Positions 22,096 through 33,114 of a DNA stretch of 64,000 nucleotides are shown here, in pieces. The stretch's first letter is position 1; each line of letters starts with the position of its first letter. The notes beneath the pieces were generated by a model. It was not told the origin of the DNA, did no database searches, and saw only the letters and a program-made list of their open reading frames with translations. Made by a program: the position numbers and the translations under genes. Source of the stretch: Atopsyche davidsoni (taxonomy: Eukaryota; Arthropoda; Insecta; Trichoptera; Hydrobiosidae); contig JAILWY010000020.1 in assembly GCA_022113835.1 (NCBI GenBank), forward strand, positions 4,464,001 to 4,528,000, read 5' to 3'.

Positions 22096-22400
22096 TTTTT
22101 CTTCTTCAGTTGCCTCTCCTCAGAGGAGATAGGTGACCATCTCACTGAACATATCATTATGTTTGTTCATGGTTTTATTGTAATGGATCCTTCTACACCG
22201 GAGTTTTATATTCACAGGAAAGGTCTGAGCATTGCTGCTGCCCAATAGCATTATTATACAATCCTTTCCTTGCAAAGCTCTGGCATTAAGGTCTGATGTT
22301 CCTTCTGCTCTTCTCTCACCTCTGCAAGGTACTTCGTGAACACATCCAATTCTACAACTCCATTGACGATCTTTTACACCAAAGGCTCCCAAACTATTGT
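22096..22400 (-). mobile_element. RTE-like retroelement 3' tail, best copy
   Basis: The minus strand is open for 90 codons (22120-22392) and ends in NKHNDMFSEMVTYLL before TGA, followed by CTCTGAGGAGAGG and a GAAGAAGAA tail. ALQGKDCIIMLLGSSNAQ within it is shared with the copy at 24,330. This is the least degraded example of the family's end in the window. Confidence 0.6.
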
Positions 22401-22498
22401 GTCACGTCGACCCCATGTCGAGTTTTCCTGTTTTTCGTAGACGTAATTTAATTTTTATAACATCCATCAACTTCAAACATATTTATGACATCTGACAT

Positions 22499-22700
22499 AC
22501 AGGGTGCGCCATATTTTATGTCGGTATGTAAACATTGAATATCATTGACATTTATCAACCGATTGACTTGAGTAAGCATGTTTTGAAACAACAATTCAGT
22601 ACAATTTTAACACTGTGACGCTGTACATTGAAAATAGTCGTTCAGATGTGATAACGCAACGTGCATATCGTCGAAAATATCGTGGTCAACATGGGCCAAT
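22499..22700 (+). mobile_element. Tc1/mariner-type element, 5' end fragment
   Basis: It starts TACAGGGTGCGCC, like the ends at 2,513 and 32,315. About 135 bp in it encodes SDVITQRAYRRKYRGQHGP, which resembles the N-terminal helix-turn-helix of insect mariner-like transposases. It is cut off where the repeat shared with 3.6 and 25.2 kb begins. Confidence 0.55.
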
Positions 22701-22756
22701 GGGATCCGCTCTTGTAGACCCCCATTTACAGTCCCCAATGTATTTTTTTTGCTGTC
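22690..22756 (+). mobile_element. fragment of the repeat seen at 3.3 and 25.2 kb
   Basis: It shares GGGATCCGCTC, GTAGACCCCCATTTACAGT and CCCCAATGTA with the blocks at 3,615-3,670 and, inverted, at 25,240-25,290. A TA microsatellite follows. Confidence 0.45.
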
Positions 22757-22804
22757 ATCTTATAAATATATATATATATATATATTAATTTAAAGATATA
22801 ATAA

Positions 22805-22980
22805 AAGTCGGATGGGCGCGGTGAGGAGCATGCAGGAAGTAGTCGCAGCGGTGAGGGGCGCCTCCACAAGTTGCACAGTGCCCCCCTCTCGCCTTGGCAG
22901 TGACCTCGCCCCCCTCGGGCCCCCTCCTCAGCCAGCAGAGGGGTGGGAAGCCAAAACCACCCGAGGACACCGACAAGGTA
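22805..22980. other. isolated GC-rich island, possible exon
   Basis: GC-rich sequence appears abruptly within AT-rich DNA. The + strand is open from an ATG at 22,812 and reaches a consensus-like donor ACAAG|GTACCA after 22,979. The minus strand is also open. No domain is recognised and no good acceptor precedes it. Confidence 0.25.
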
Positions 22981-23499
22981 CCACCCTACACACTTACAAC
23001 CCCGCAAGGCTCATTCTGAAAACTGAAGCGCCCTGCACGCGCTGAAACAATTTTTAAACAAAAAAAAAATTAAAATTTTCAAAATCGTGACAACTGATAC
23101 TATTTATATATATATATATAATATTTCAAAATGTTGCTTAACGAATGGGTGAAATTTTTTATTTTTTTATTTTTAAATTGTACTATTTATAATAATAATA
23201 TCCATTGTGTGTGTGTGTGTGTACACGTATGTTTCATTTTTTGGTTCTCTATAGAATATCTCAAAAGATACAACGCTGATTTTTTGCATGCAAGTTCAGT
23301 AAGCTTTTTCAAGGCGATAGGATAATATTTTCATTCGTAAACTAATTGAATAAAAGTACAATATAAAATATGCTTTAGCGAGGTTCGATGTGTACGAATT
23401 GTAGGATTCTGTTGTTCACAGTGAAAGAACAGTGATGCGTTGTTTGTGACACGAAATGTCAAGCAATGCATTGGAAGGAAGACGTGAGCAGCGTCTTCT

Positions 23500-23897
23500 T
23501 CAAATTCGAGTGCCCGGCTATTCGAGTATTCGGCCAAACATGTGTTCAAGCACTGTTGCAACGTTCATCGAATACGTCATTCTGTAACGGGTAACATTTC
23601 TAGTTTAAGCGGGTAACCAAATTGACTAAACTGATGGCAAAATTCGTTTCCTATAAAAAGTTGAACCACTTCATATGCACACTTTGCGGATTACTTGGCA
23701 TCACAACAACACCACTTTGTCCTAAAAATTGTTCAATAATTCTCTGACACTCTTCTTCATTGTCACTTTGTTCAGAATCACTGGACAGTATTACATCACG
23801 AGCTGTAAACCTAAAGAGTAAAATGACCTTCTGCCGCTTTCGGAGTAAGCACATTCAAGAAGGTACTAGTACCCGCCCCGCCTTTAGCGTGTTTAAT
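23500..23897 (-). mobile_element. piggyBac-type MITE copy, truncated
   Basis: It is closely similar to 32,660-33,110 over most of its length, including TACCCGCCCCGCCTTTAG at the right end near a TTAA. The minus strand reads SSDSEQSDNEEECQRIIEQF, an acidic stretch like the N-terminus of piggyBac-type transposases. The left terminal repeat is missing. Confidence 0.5.
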
Positions 23898-24059
23898 ATG
23901 TATTAAAAAAAAAAAAAAAATTCCCCGTCCGAGTCTCGAAACATTCGCATTGCGCCCCCCGTACAAAATGCACCGACGCATCCGAAAACCTGTTAGCTCC
24001 TCGGGCTGCAATGAAAACACGTGACGTCACACTGCACCCCGGGGTCATTGACCTGGCCG

Positions 24060-24175
24060 CGCCACTGGGGCAGCCGCCGAATGGGGGGGGGGGCGAAAAG
24101 GGGGGGGGGGGGAGTAAAAAGGGGGGGGGGAAGGGCGAAGAGAGGGGGAATCCCCTCCCCCCCCTCAGAAACGCG
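24060..24175 (+). repeat. poly-G tracts
   Basis: Several runs of eight or more G lie between 24,085 and 24,135, followed by C-runs. G-quadruplex formation on the + strand is plausible, and base calls here may be unreliable. Confidence 0.7.
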
Positions 24176-24329
24176 CCCCTCGCTCGTGTTTACCTTTTCC
24201 TCGCGGCTTCCTTGGTGGATCATCCAGTAACCAGGAGGGGGACGATTTAGGGTTTAGGGTAGTTTACACGCGCCGCGACGCAACTGACAACCGAAGGGTC
24301 AATCAATATTCAATATCGTTATTATTTAC

Positions 24330-24605
24330 GCTGTTTACTTGGGCTTCTTCGTTGCGTTGCCCCTCCTCGGAGAAAGTCGGCGGCCGTCGCATTGGACACT
24401 TGCTTAAACTATAAAATAAAGGGACGCTGATAATTGGGTACAGTTGCTTGTATTCATGGTTTTTTAATGGGAAAATAGTGTAGTGGGTCCCCGGGTCCTT
24501 CGCATATCGCAGTTTTATATTGCTGCTGCCCAATAGCATTATTATAAACCCTTTCCTTGCAAAGCTCTGGCGTTCTGATACAGAATGGCAGCCATGCACA
24601 AGCAA
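24330..24605 (-). mobile_element. RTE-like retroelement 3' tail
   Basis: It shares CTGCTGCCCAATAGCATTAT and CTTTCCTTGCAAAGCTCTGG with 22,096-22,400. The minus strand reads RKGFIIMLLGSSNIKLR, paralleling GKDCIIMLLGSSNAQ there. Confidence 0.55.
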
Positions 24606-24744
24606 CAGAATCGGGAGAGCGGAAAGGTATTTATGAAACATTAATATTTTATGTAGTGATTTTTACACTGAATTTTATTCAAACTGAGTGAAAATTTTAT
24701 ATAAAATATTTTTTTAAAATTTCACCAAGAAAACGACGCATCAA

Positions 24745-24900
24745 CCTCGAGAATTTCTAAGGCAGACCTTCCCTTGACACCTCGTTACGTTGAGTGGAGG
24801 GGCCTGCACACCTGTGACATGCCACCTTGTGACTATATCTTATGGGGCTACACCAAAGGACGAGTTTACATAAACAAACCACGTGACACAAAAACCATAT
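24745..24900 (+). mobile_element. Tc1/mariner-type transposase C-terminal fragment
   Basis: The + strand reads MPPCDYILWGYTKGRVYINK, parallel to LDYFVWGYLKSRVYENN at 2,513-3,060. No inverted-repeat ends are seen here. Confidence 0.6.
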
Positions 24901-24924
24901 GCCATACTTGTTGTTGCGAAAAAT

Positions 24925-25020
24925 GTGGCCAAAATAAGAGACCTTTCGCTTCTTTACGAACGTCAAGAGTTCCCATTCATTGCGCATTATGTACAAGACT
25001 CTTTTCATTTGTGACGCGGT
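24925..25020 (-). mobile_element. RTE-like retroelement fragment, RT C-terminal region
   Basis: The minus strand encodes RNEWELLTFVKKRKVSYFGH then IFRNNKYG. The K-R-K-x-x-Y-x-G-H-x-x-R pattern is characteristic of the end of endonuclease-reverse transcriptase proteins. Confidence 0.65.
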
Positions 25021-25204
25021 CAATCCATGGTATTTTTAGTCCTGGCTTCAACTCCATAAAGGAGAATTGAAACGACATAACACTTAGTGAATCTCCATCG
25101 AGATTTCAGGGTCATAGAACATTCCTCAAATTCTCAATCAGAATCTCAGTTCTCATTGAAACCAGCTGCCCACATACTTGAATCTTTTCACTGTCTCCAC
25201 TGCA

Positions 25205-25560
25205 TTGTTGTCGATCAATATCGAAATATTATATTAGGGGCCCATGAACTGCAAATGGGGGTCTACGAGAGTGGATCCCATCACAGGTCATCATCAACAT
25301 TTAGGCATTCTATAAATAGCATAATGCACCTAACACAGCTTGTACCTATGCACTTACATAATATTCTTGCATTACGGACTATCGCAAGAAGGTTTTTGAT
25401 AGCTTTTCCATCTTCATACCTCGTGGAAATAAGTTTGCCAATCTTCTTACCAAAAAAAAGAAAAAGATTGGAAATCACTGGGCGAGGAGATTTAATGTTA
25501 AATCTGACTTATTTGAAGTCAAATATTGAATATTTCCTATCAAAGCATCAGACCCATCAA
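25205..25560 (-). mobile_element. inverted copy of the hAT-like repeat at 3.3 kb
   Basis: Read on the minus strand it begins GCCCAGTGATTTCCAATC, continues through the same block as 3,390-3,660 and ends near TGCAGTTCATGGGCCCC. The two copies are in opposite orientation. Confidence 0.55.
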
Positions 25561-25759
25561 AAGTATTGATTTTTTTTTTGTGAATGTTCATATATTGACT
25601 TTTTTATTTTTTAATCCACTGTACAGTAAACTCTACAACTCTAGTGGCAACATTTTAATCAACAGTAATATCGCGTTATAATCGCGTTAAGTGAAATTCG
25701 CGTATATCGAGGTTTACGATTAAACATACATACATAGTCAAAAACTTTAATTCAAATAA

Positions 25760-27231
25760 CACTTTATGCAGTATTACATGTTATTTTATTTGCGTTTCTT
25801 GTAAAATACGTTCATAACACCTAATGATTTTTTTTTATTGTTAAGGGTCTAGGTCCCATAATCGAGTTTTTTTGATCATTTTCTAGTCCGTTTTGCGAAA
25901 AATCGACTGCACCAATCAAAAAAAATTAAATGCAAAAAGTTTAATACATCCTTTCTTCCGAAAAAAATATTTTTTTATTTCTTATAAGTTTACTATTAAT
26001 ATGATAAATGTGTTTTTCCGATTGAAGTGTAGGAATTTGGACATTCGTCCGGTACATTTTCCAAGAGTCCTAAACATTTAAAGTCTTTTTTTTTATTGGA
26101 ATTAAAAGATTAAATATAAACTGTGTGCGTCTTATTAATTTAAAAATTAAAAAAAAAAAAAAAATCTTTAACAAACTTTCGTTTTGAAAAATCGTCATTT
26201 TATCCAATTTTTCATCATGTTCAATATTATATTTTACCCTGAAAATGGACGTTAATTAAATAATAAAAAATATGTAAATATAATTTATAGTTTTTTCTAT
26301 ACTCTGTAAAAAAATCAACTTTCGGTGTATAAAAATAAAGTGACAATTAAATTAATTAAATGACACGATTTCGCCTGGTAAAACGGTCCTTTTTTTGTGG
26401 CAGACGGGGGATGGACACCGACCAAGGTTAGGTAGCAAGACCCTTAATATATTTCTTACACCACACTCGTAATTAGTAATTTTTTTAAAATTTATATATA
26501 TTTATTTTATTTGAGCCCCTGGCAGGGGGTTGGGAGTGCAGTGCATCCCCTGGTAGGTTAAAACGCCAGGTAATTAAAAGGCTGGGAGCAACTGCCTTAA
26601 GGGCCTAGTCCGCATAATCGAGTTTTTAATAGAATTAATTTAATTGTCACTTTATTTTGTCATATCGAAAGTTGATTTTTTTACAGAGTATTGAAAAAAC
26701 TATAAATTATATTTATCTATTTTTTATTATTTAATTAACGTCCATTTTAAGGGTAAAATAAAATCTTGAAGATGTTGAAAAATTGGATAAAATGACGACT
26801 TTTCAAAACCAAAGTTTGTTAAAGATTTTTTTTTTTTAATTTTTTAAAATAATAAGGCGCACACGGTTTATATTTAATCTTTTAATTTCAATTGAAAAAA
26901 AGACTTTTAAATGTTTAGGACTCTCAGAACAGGGACATGACGAATCTCCAAATTCATACACTTCAATCGGAAAAACACATATTTATCATATTAATAGTAA
27001 ACTTATAAGAAATAAAAAAATATTTTATTAGAAAGAAGGAATGTATCAAACATTTTGCATTTAAATTTTTTCAATTGGTGCAGTCGATTTTTCGCAAAAC
27101 GGACTAGAAAACGATCAAAAAAACTCGATTATGCGACCTAGACCCTTAACAATAAAAAAAAAATCATTACGTGTTATGAACGTATTTTACAAGAAACGCA
27201 AATAAAATAACATGCAATACTGCATAAAGTG
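25760..27231. mobile_element. large fold-back element, arms of ~600 bp
   Basis: The left arm (about 25,760-26,400) and the right arm (about 26,620-27,231) are imperfect inverted copies. Each contains CACTTTATGCAGTATT, ACGTTCATAACACCTAATGA, GACCTAGACCCTTAACA-type and CGAAAAATCGACTGCACCAA motifs in mirrored order. The ~200 bp centre contains a piece of the CCCCTGGCAGGGGGTTGGG repeat. No transposase is encoded, and a target duplication was not identified. Confidence 0.75.
26517..26565 (-). repeat. short repeat shared with 56.2 and 62.8 kb
   Basis: Read on the minus strand it contains AGGGGATGCACTGCACTCCC and AACCCCCTGCCAGGGGC, matching 56,265-56,315. It sits inside the loop of the fold-back element. 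Confidence 0.5.
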
Positions 27232-27349
27232 ATTGATTCAAATGATTCGTATTTTTTTTGTATTAAGTTTTGATTCGATTTTTTTCGGAACGCATAAAAT
27301 GCCTCGCATTACGCGAATTTCTCATTTTGAGAATGTGTATAAACACAAT

Positions 27350-27640
27350 GTAGTCTTAACAATAAAAAAAAATCATTAGGTGTTATGAACGTATTTTACA
27401 AGAAACGCAAATAAAATAACACGTAATATTGCATAAAGTGATTGATTCAAATGATTCGTATTTTTTTTTTGTATTAAATTTTGACTATACGCGATTTTTT
27501 CCGGAACGCATAAAATGCCTCGCATTACGCGAATTTCTCATTTTGAGAATGTGTATTGACCTCTTAACAATAAAAAAAAATCATTGCATATTACGCATTT
27601 TAGTGCCATCAAAAAACTCGATTATGCGGACTAGGCCCTT
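27350..27640. repeat. extra copies of the fold-back element's outer arm
   Basis: GTTATGAACGTATTTTACAA with its neighbourhood recurs at 27,378 after its copy at 27,174. The terminal motif AAAAACTCGATTATGCGGAC at 27,608 mirrors GTCCGCATAATCGAG at 26,611. This suggests nested insertion or unequal exchange. Confidence 0.6.
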
Positions 27641-27819
27641 AAGAGAAGTCATTGACTGCATTGTGTTTATACGCTTGAAGTATGAAAATCGCGTAATGCG
27701 AGGCGTTTTTGATATTCGCGTTAACTCAGCGAGGGGTGCGGGACAAAAAAGTTTGGGCACCCCTGATGCGCGGCTAGTAATACTGTGCCGATATCGAATG
27801 TGATGATTCGAACGGAGTG

Positions 27820-28200
27820 AGGTAGCAGTGCGTTTGTGGATGGTGGCGGATGTGCAGATGGGCGGTGGTGGCGGTGGTGGCGGTGGTGGCCGGGCGCCAT
27901 GACGCGGGGCCGCCATGACGGGGGCGCCGCCATGACGGGCGCGCCAGTCGACAGGCGACCGCGGAGCCGGCCGGTCACGTGTCCTCGCGCTCCCGCCGCG
28001 ACAGGCCATGCCGTGACGAGTCCCCGCGGCCGATCCCACCGTCGCAGCGCGGCGCCACTTCCGGAAACGGTGCAGCACAGTCGCGACTTCCGCCCGAGCG
28101 AAAAAACGCCGCCCAAATCGGCGCGCCGCCCGCGCAGCGCGCCCTCCCGAAAAGTGCATTTTCAGAATCTGAATCTCTCATTCAACACGAGCCTTATACT
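27820..28200. other. GC-rich, CpG-rich island
   Basis: A GGTGGTGGC run and repeated GCCATGACG motifs are followed by CpG-dense sequence. Open frames exist on both strands without recognisable motifs. It could be a promoter and 5' UTR of a gene outside the window. Confidence 0.3.
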
Positions 28201-28639
28201 ATACAACTACTATACAAGTACTAAAAAAAAAATTTTTTTTTTAAAAAAAAAAGTGTACGCAGTGAAATTATTTTTAAAAACACGCGTGTGTTATTTTATA
28301 ATTGTTACAATGTTGCAATAATACATTTTTATTGTGACGCGTTTTTATATATTTTTTTGTAACATCGTCTAAAAATAACACTCAGTCAATGCCACCGTAT
28401 ATATATATATATATATAAACAAACGTTAAATATATTATTTCATTGACTTTCTATCATCCGTTAATAAATAGTGCATCTATATGTATATATATTCGCAATC
28501 CGTTATCTGCAGTGTAAAACAGTGCTTTTTGTAGTGAATGACACTTAACCGGTTGAGTTATTTTGTAATGCGTAGTAAAAATAAATAAATAATGCAAAGT
28601 GTTGGACGATCGGTTTATTAAATTCGGTTTAATGTGCCA

Positions 28640-29560
28640 GCGAGGTCATTGCACCGAGGAATCGGTTATATTCTATTCCCTACTAGTGTTTTGGGAGGTT
28701 CTATTGGACTCGTGCACTCTATATATTATATATATATATATATATTATATCAGACTGGTTAATTTGAAATTCAGTTAATTCACAAGCTAGTTCATGAAAC
28801 CCCTTTTATCACATTAACTTCCTGTAATATTTTTCGGGAGGTTCTGTTATTTACAAGCAAAATCGTTTAACTTCAATTTATATTTACTTCCTGTAATATT
28901 TTTCAGGAGGTTCCGTTAGATTCGTATACCGTCATACCAATATATTAGATTGACTAGTTAATATGAAATTCAGTTAAATTTACAAGCAAAATCATTGAAC
29001 CTCAAACTGTATTTACTTCCTGTAATATTTTCGGGACGATCTATTAGATTCGTATACTATATCAATGCATGTAAACTTAGATAGACTCGTTCATTTGAAA
29101 TTCATTTATACAAGCAAAAGCATTGAACCCTAATATAATTTCATTAGATCCGTATGCAATATCAATATATATAAAATTAGATAGACTCGCCAATATTCAG
29201 TAATATTTACAAGCAAGGCCACTGAACCTTAAGTTATATAATATTTACTTCCTGTGATATTTTTCGGGAGGCTCTATTAGATTCATGTGCTGTCTCAGTC
29301 TCAGTATAGATAGACTCGCCACTTTGAAAAATTTGCAAACAAGGTCATTGAACCTAAATATAATATTTTTCTGGGGGTTTTATTAGATTCGTGTATAATA
29401 TCAATCCTTGCAAAGTTAGATAGACTCGCCAATTTTAAATTCAATAGTAATTAAAAGCGGGATCGTTGAACCAAAATATATTTACTTCCTGTAATATTTT
29501 TCGGGAGTTTCTGTTAGATTCGTATACAATGTTTTTAAAGCTAGATAGTTAATATTTTAG
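28640..29560. repeat. degenerate tandem array
   Basis: Diverged units share ACTTCCTGTAATATTTTTC, GGGAGGTTCTRTTAGATTCG and AAATTYACAAGCAARRTCATT-type motifs, roughly every 70-230 bp. Individual units carry indels. Fainter traces continue past 30,100. Confidence 0.75.
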
Positions 29561-29806
29561 TTCATGTAATACTGTTTATTAGATTAATCTATTTTAAATA
29601 TTATTTTCCGAATAAATTATATTTAGACTACATATTCTTATTTCTAAGATTAACTTGTGAGTAAAAATAACAAATAATATAAAGCACCGGATAATTATAT
29701 TAGATTGAATTTTTTTTTTTTATTGGTATATTTAATAAGATAACTCTAACTGTAATTTTAAACCAGTCTTATAATATATTACTTGTTTTTTGTACTCCCG
29801 ACTTCC

Positions 29807-29870
29807 AGCCACTGGCGTTGATTCCGCATCCATGTTAGCTTTCTCCTTCCAATGCTTCTTTTTATTTGAA
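29807..29870 (-). mobile_element. RTE-like retroelement fragment, RT tail
   Basis: The minus strand encodes GRRKLTWMRNQRQWLEVGS. It matches the tails at 4.1, 45.1 and 57.8 kb. Confidence 0.6.
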
Positions 29871-29879
29871 AATCAACCG

Positions 29880-31400
29880 CAGTAAACTATATTAACAACT
29901 TGAATTTTATCAGCATACAAAAAATTTAAAAAAATATATATTTTTCGTATAAATACACAAAAATTTCCTGAAAAAGTCATTGAACTTAGTACCGATACAG
30001 AAACTTAGTACTGTACAGAAATAAATAGAAAATTTCCATTTTTTCAGGAAATATACCCATTTTGATAAAAAAAAAAATCACTGCTATTTCCTGGGAAGGT
30101 CGTTGATCCAAGAAATACTTAATATTTTATTTATTTCTTGTAATAAAGTTAAGGGAAGCTCTTTTTTTACTTTGATATAATTCTTGTGATACTAGATTTT
30201 ACCGTATAATTATAAAATACATATTTAATATTTTTGACGGAGTACTTACAGGAATGCGACTTGTTTCGCCAACACGCTTATATAAATAAATGTTATTTAT
30301 ATTTATTATACATTTAAATTAAATATTGTATAATAAATATATTTTTTTTACAAAATATTTAAGAAGTGAATTGTATACGTTTTTTTATGCTGGAATTATG
30401 AAATATACAGCAAAATGGCACCATAGCGACAGCAAATATATATTAAGCCAAACGGTTAGGAGATTACATGATTTTTATTTGATATTGCTTACCTGCACGT
30501 ATCAAGGATTTTAAAATATAGCTTGCATAATGCATGTGTTTTTTTTGTGATTTTCAAGGGTCTACCGCAGCTCGCTACTAGTTTCAATAAATATATATAA
30601 AAAATTGATAGATTATGCAATTTTTTTTTATAGATTTAATGTTGATACAGTTGATAAAGACACACTGGTCGAACTTTGCCAATTATGGCGACAAGTGACG
30701 GTCCAATGGCGATCGATCATTCCGGCATTTTCTGTGTCCGTCTGGAGGCGTCCACAGTTTGTGAAACTCCCAACAAGCAGTTGTAAACAGGCTATATATA
30801 TATATTTGTTAAAAATTACTGAAGTATTCCTGAAAGGTCACTGAACTTTGCAATCGTCTGAACTGTGTCCCCGGAAGGCCGTATAATTGTTGTGTAATAC
30901 TCTAAGATATTTCCTGCTTTTCAGGGAGGCAATTCTATTACATTGTTCGAAAACGCTAGTCGGGTTAATAAACTGAAAAATCACTCGTATAATTTATTTC
31001 AGGATGCCATCATATAACAGTTTGGCTGTATTGCATATTAATTTTTTATTTAAACGGTTCAAATGTGGGTTAAGGGAATACAAAAAATATTAAAATAAAT
31101 AAATTTCTAATCTCACATATTTGATTTGGACTTTTGTACAATACGAAGTTCGTGGAATAAAAAAATGTATTAATTTTGGATTCAAGTGATAAAATGCGTT
31201 ATACCTGCAATATTTAGAGATAATTTAATAACTTAAATAATATTTCAAAATAAAATTTAAAAAAACACACGTTTGGGTAACAATACGTTTTTTCGATTAT
31301 TTATGTAACCTTTAGTGAATATTAAAATATGTCAAATTTGTATAATATACCATTTAGCTTGAACTAAAATATATGTTCAAACGTTTATATATATTTTGAA
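29880..31400. other. AT-rich stretch with one exon-like segment
   Basis: It is mostly very AT-rich. The segment at 30,634-30,790 has more balanced composition and an open frame preceded by TTTTTTTTATAG, but no recognised motif. Confidence 0.35.
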
Positions 31401-32300
31401 CGATGCCAAAGGGCATGCAGTGCTATTAGCTTGCATCCATTGTATGCCAGCAGTATTTAGATAGTATCAATCTAATACGAAATAAACTTAATATTTCAAG
31501 CACAAGTATATGTGATATTTATTACATAATGTATAATTTTGCTTGTTCTGAAGAATATGTAAAAACGTTTATATATTTTTTGAACGATGACAAAGGGCAT
31601 GCAGTGCTTCTAGGTCGCATGCACTGCATGCCAGCAGTATTTATCATATATTAATTAAATTCACGCACAAGTGAAATATGTTTTAAAAAATTTAAACGAT
31701 GCCAACGGGCATGCAGTGCTACTAGCTTGCATGCATTGTATGCCAGCAGTTTTTAGAATATACCAAATAATTCATACACATGTATAAATGATTATTCTTG
31801 ATCTAATAATATTTTTAAATTATCATATATGTCGAGGGGCATGCAGTGCTACTAGCTCGCATGCACTGCATGCCAGCAGTATTTAGAATATACCAAATAA
31901 TTCATACACACGTATAAATGATAGTCATTATACTTGATCTAATATGTTAAAATTATCATATATGTCGAGGGGCATGCAGTGCTACCGGCTCGCATGCACT
32001 GCATGCCAGCAGTATTTATAATATATCAATTTATTTCACGCAATTTTAAAAAATTTAAACGATGCCAACGGGCATGCAGTGCTACTAGCTTGCATGCATT
32101 GCATGCCAGCGGTATTTAGAATATACCAAATAATTCATACACACGTATAAGTGATTATTCTTGATCTAATACTATGTTACTTCGCATGCACTGCATGCCA
32201 GCAGCATTTATAATATATCAATTCGTTTAACGCAAAACATTTTTTAAACGATTTCGAAGGGGCATGCGGTGCACTCTTCGGCATGCACCGCATGCCAGCA
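31400..32300. repeat. satellite-like cluster of hairpin units
   Basis: Eight units each contain, or once contained, the inverted repeat GGCATGCAGTGC/GCACTGCATGCC around a ~12-13 base loop. Left arms start at 31412, 31596, 31708, 31838, 31971, 32071 and 32261; a seventh unit (32184-32199) has lost its left arm. Flanks share CCAGCAGTATTTAGAATATA and AATTCATACACACGTATAA. Spacing between left arms is mostly 100-184 bp. Confidence 0.9.
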
Positions 32301-32314
32301 GTGTTTGGAATATA

Positions 32315-32442
32315 CAGGGTGGGTCAATGAACCCGGCGATCTCGGCTCGCGCCCATGTCCGCCCGCTTCGGGTATTGTTGTATTGTTTCGCACAGGGTGT
32401 CCCGGTCCGGGCTGCGAGTTTCGGGTCCGGTTGTTCACCCTG
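32315..32442. mobile_element. 128-bp Tc1/mariner-type MITE
   Basis: The ends are CAGGGTGGGTCAATGAACC and, on the other strand, CAGGGTGAACAACCGG, flanked by TA on both sides. It is inserted in the tail of the last hairpin-satellite unit, so it is younger than that unit. It has no coding capacity and is much GC-richer than its host. Confidence 0.75.
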
Positions 32443-32626
32443 TATACACGTGCGTAGGCATGCAGGGGCTAGAAGCCGAGGTCAATACACCCGCCCCGTG
32501 CTCCCGGAGGCGAATACATTCTCAGCTGTATTGATAATTTTAAACAGCGATTCGTATTGCTGAATACGCATTTTCCACTCCGCAGTGCCGTGCGGAAATA
32601 ATAAATATATATTTTTTTATTATTAA

Positions 32627-33110
32627 CACACTTTTAAGCGGGTGCTTCAAGTTCGAGTACCCGGCTATTCGAGTATTCGGCCAAACACGTGTTCAAGCGC
32701 TGTTGCATCGTTCATCGGATACATCATTCTGTGGTGGGCAAAATTCGCGTAAAATTGCGCGTGCGAAATCTAGTCTATACACTCTTCGATTTGCGTGCAG
32801 TCAAATAAATCGTTTCCTATAAAAACGTTGAACCACTTCATATGCACACTTTGCGGATTAATTGGCATCACAGCGACAACACTTTGTCCCAAAAATTGTT
32901 CAATAATTCTCTGACCACTCCACTTCTTCATTGTCACTTTGTTCAGAATCACTGAAGTAACGTTGACGAGTCTAAACAGACATTACGAGCTGTAAACCTA
33001 AAGAGTAAAATTACCTTCTGCCGCTTTTAGAGTAAACACATTCAAAAAGGTACTAATCGCAATAAGCAGTCCGCGAAACGGGTACTAGTACCCGCCCCGC
33101 CTTTAGTGTG
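32627..33110 (-). mobile_element. piggyBac-type non-autonomous element
   Basis: It is flanked by TTAA at 32623-32626 and 33111-33114, the target duplication of piggyBac-type elements. The ends CACACTTTTAAGCGGG and, reversed, CACACTAAAGGCGGGGCGGG form imperfect inverted repeats. The minus-strand fragment includes QRIIEQFLGQSVVAVMPINP. At 484 bp it is an internal-deletion derivative. A truncated copy lies at 23,500. Confidence 0.7.
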
Positions 33111-33114
33111 TTAA

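Noticed and set aside
24247..24262. TTTAGGG-like repeat resembling plant telomere sequence
   Set aside because: Only two units; the gene and transposons are animal-type.
31400..32300. CRISPR-like array
   Set aside because: The repeats are hairpins in eukaryotic AT-rich DNA with irregular spacing and shared flanks, and there are no cas genes.
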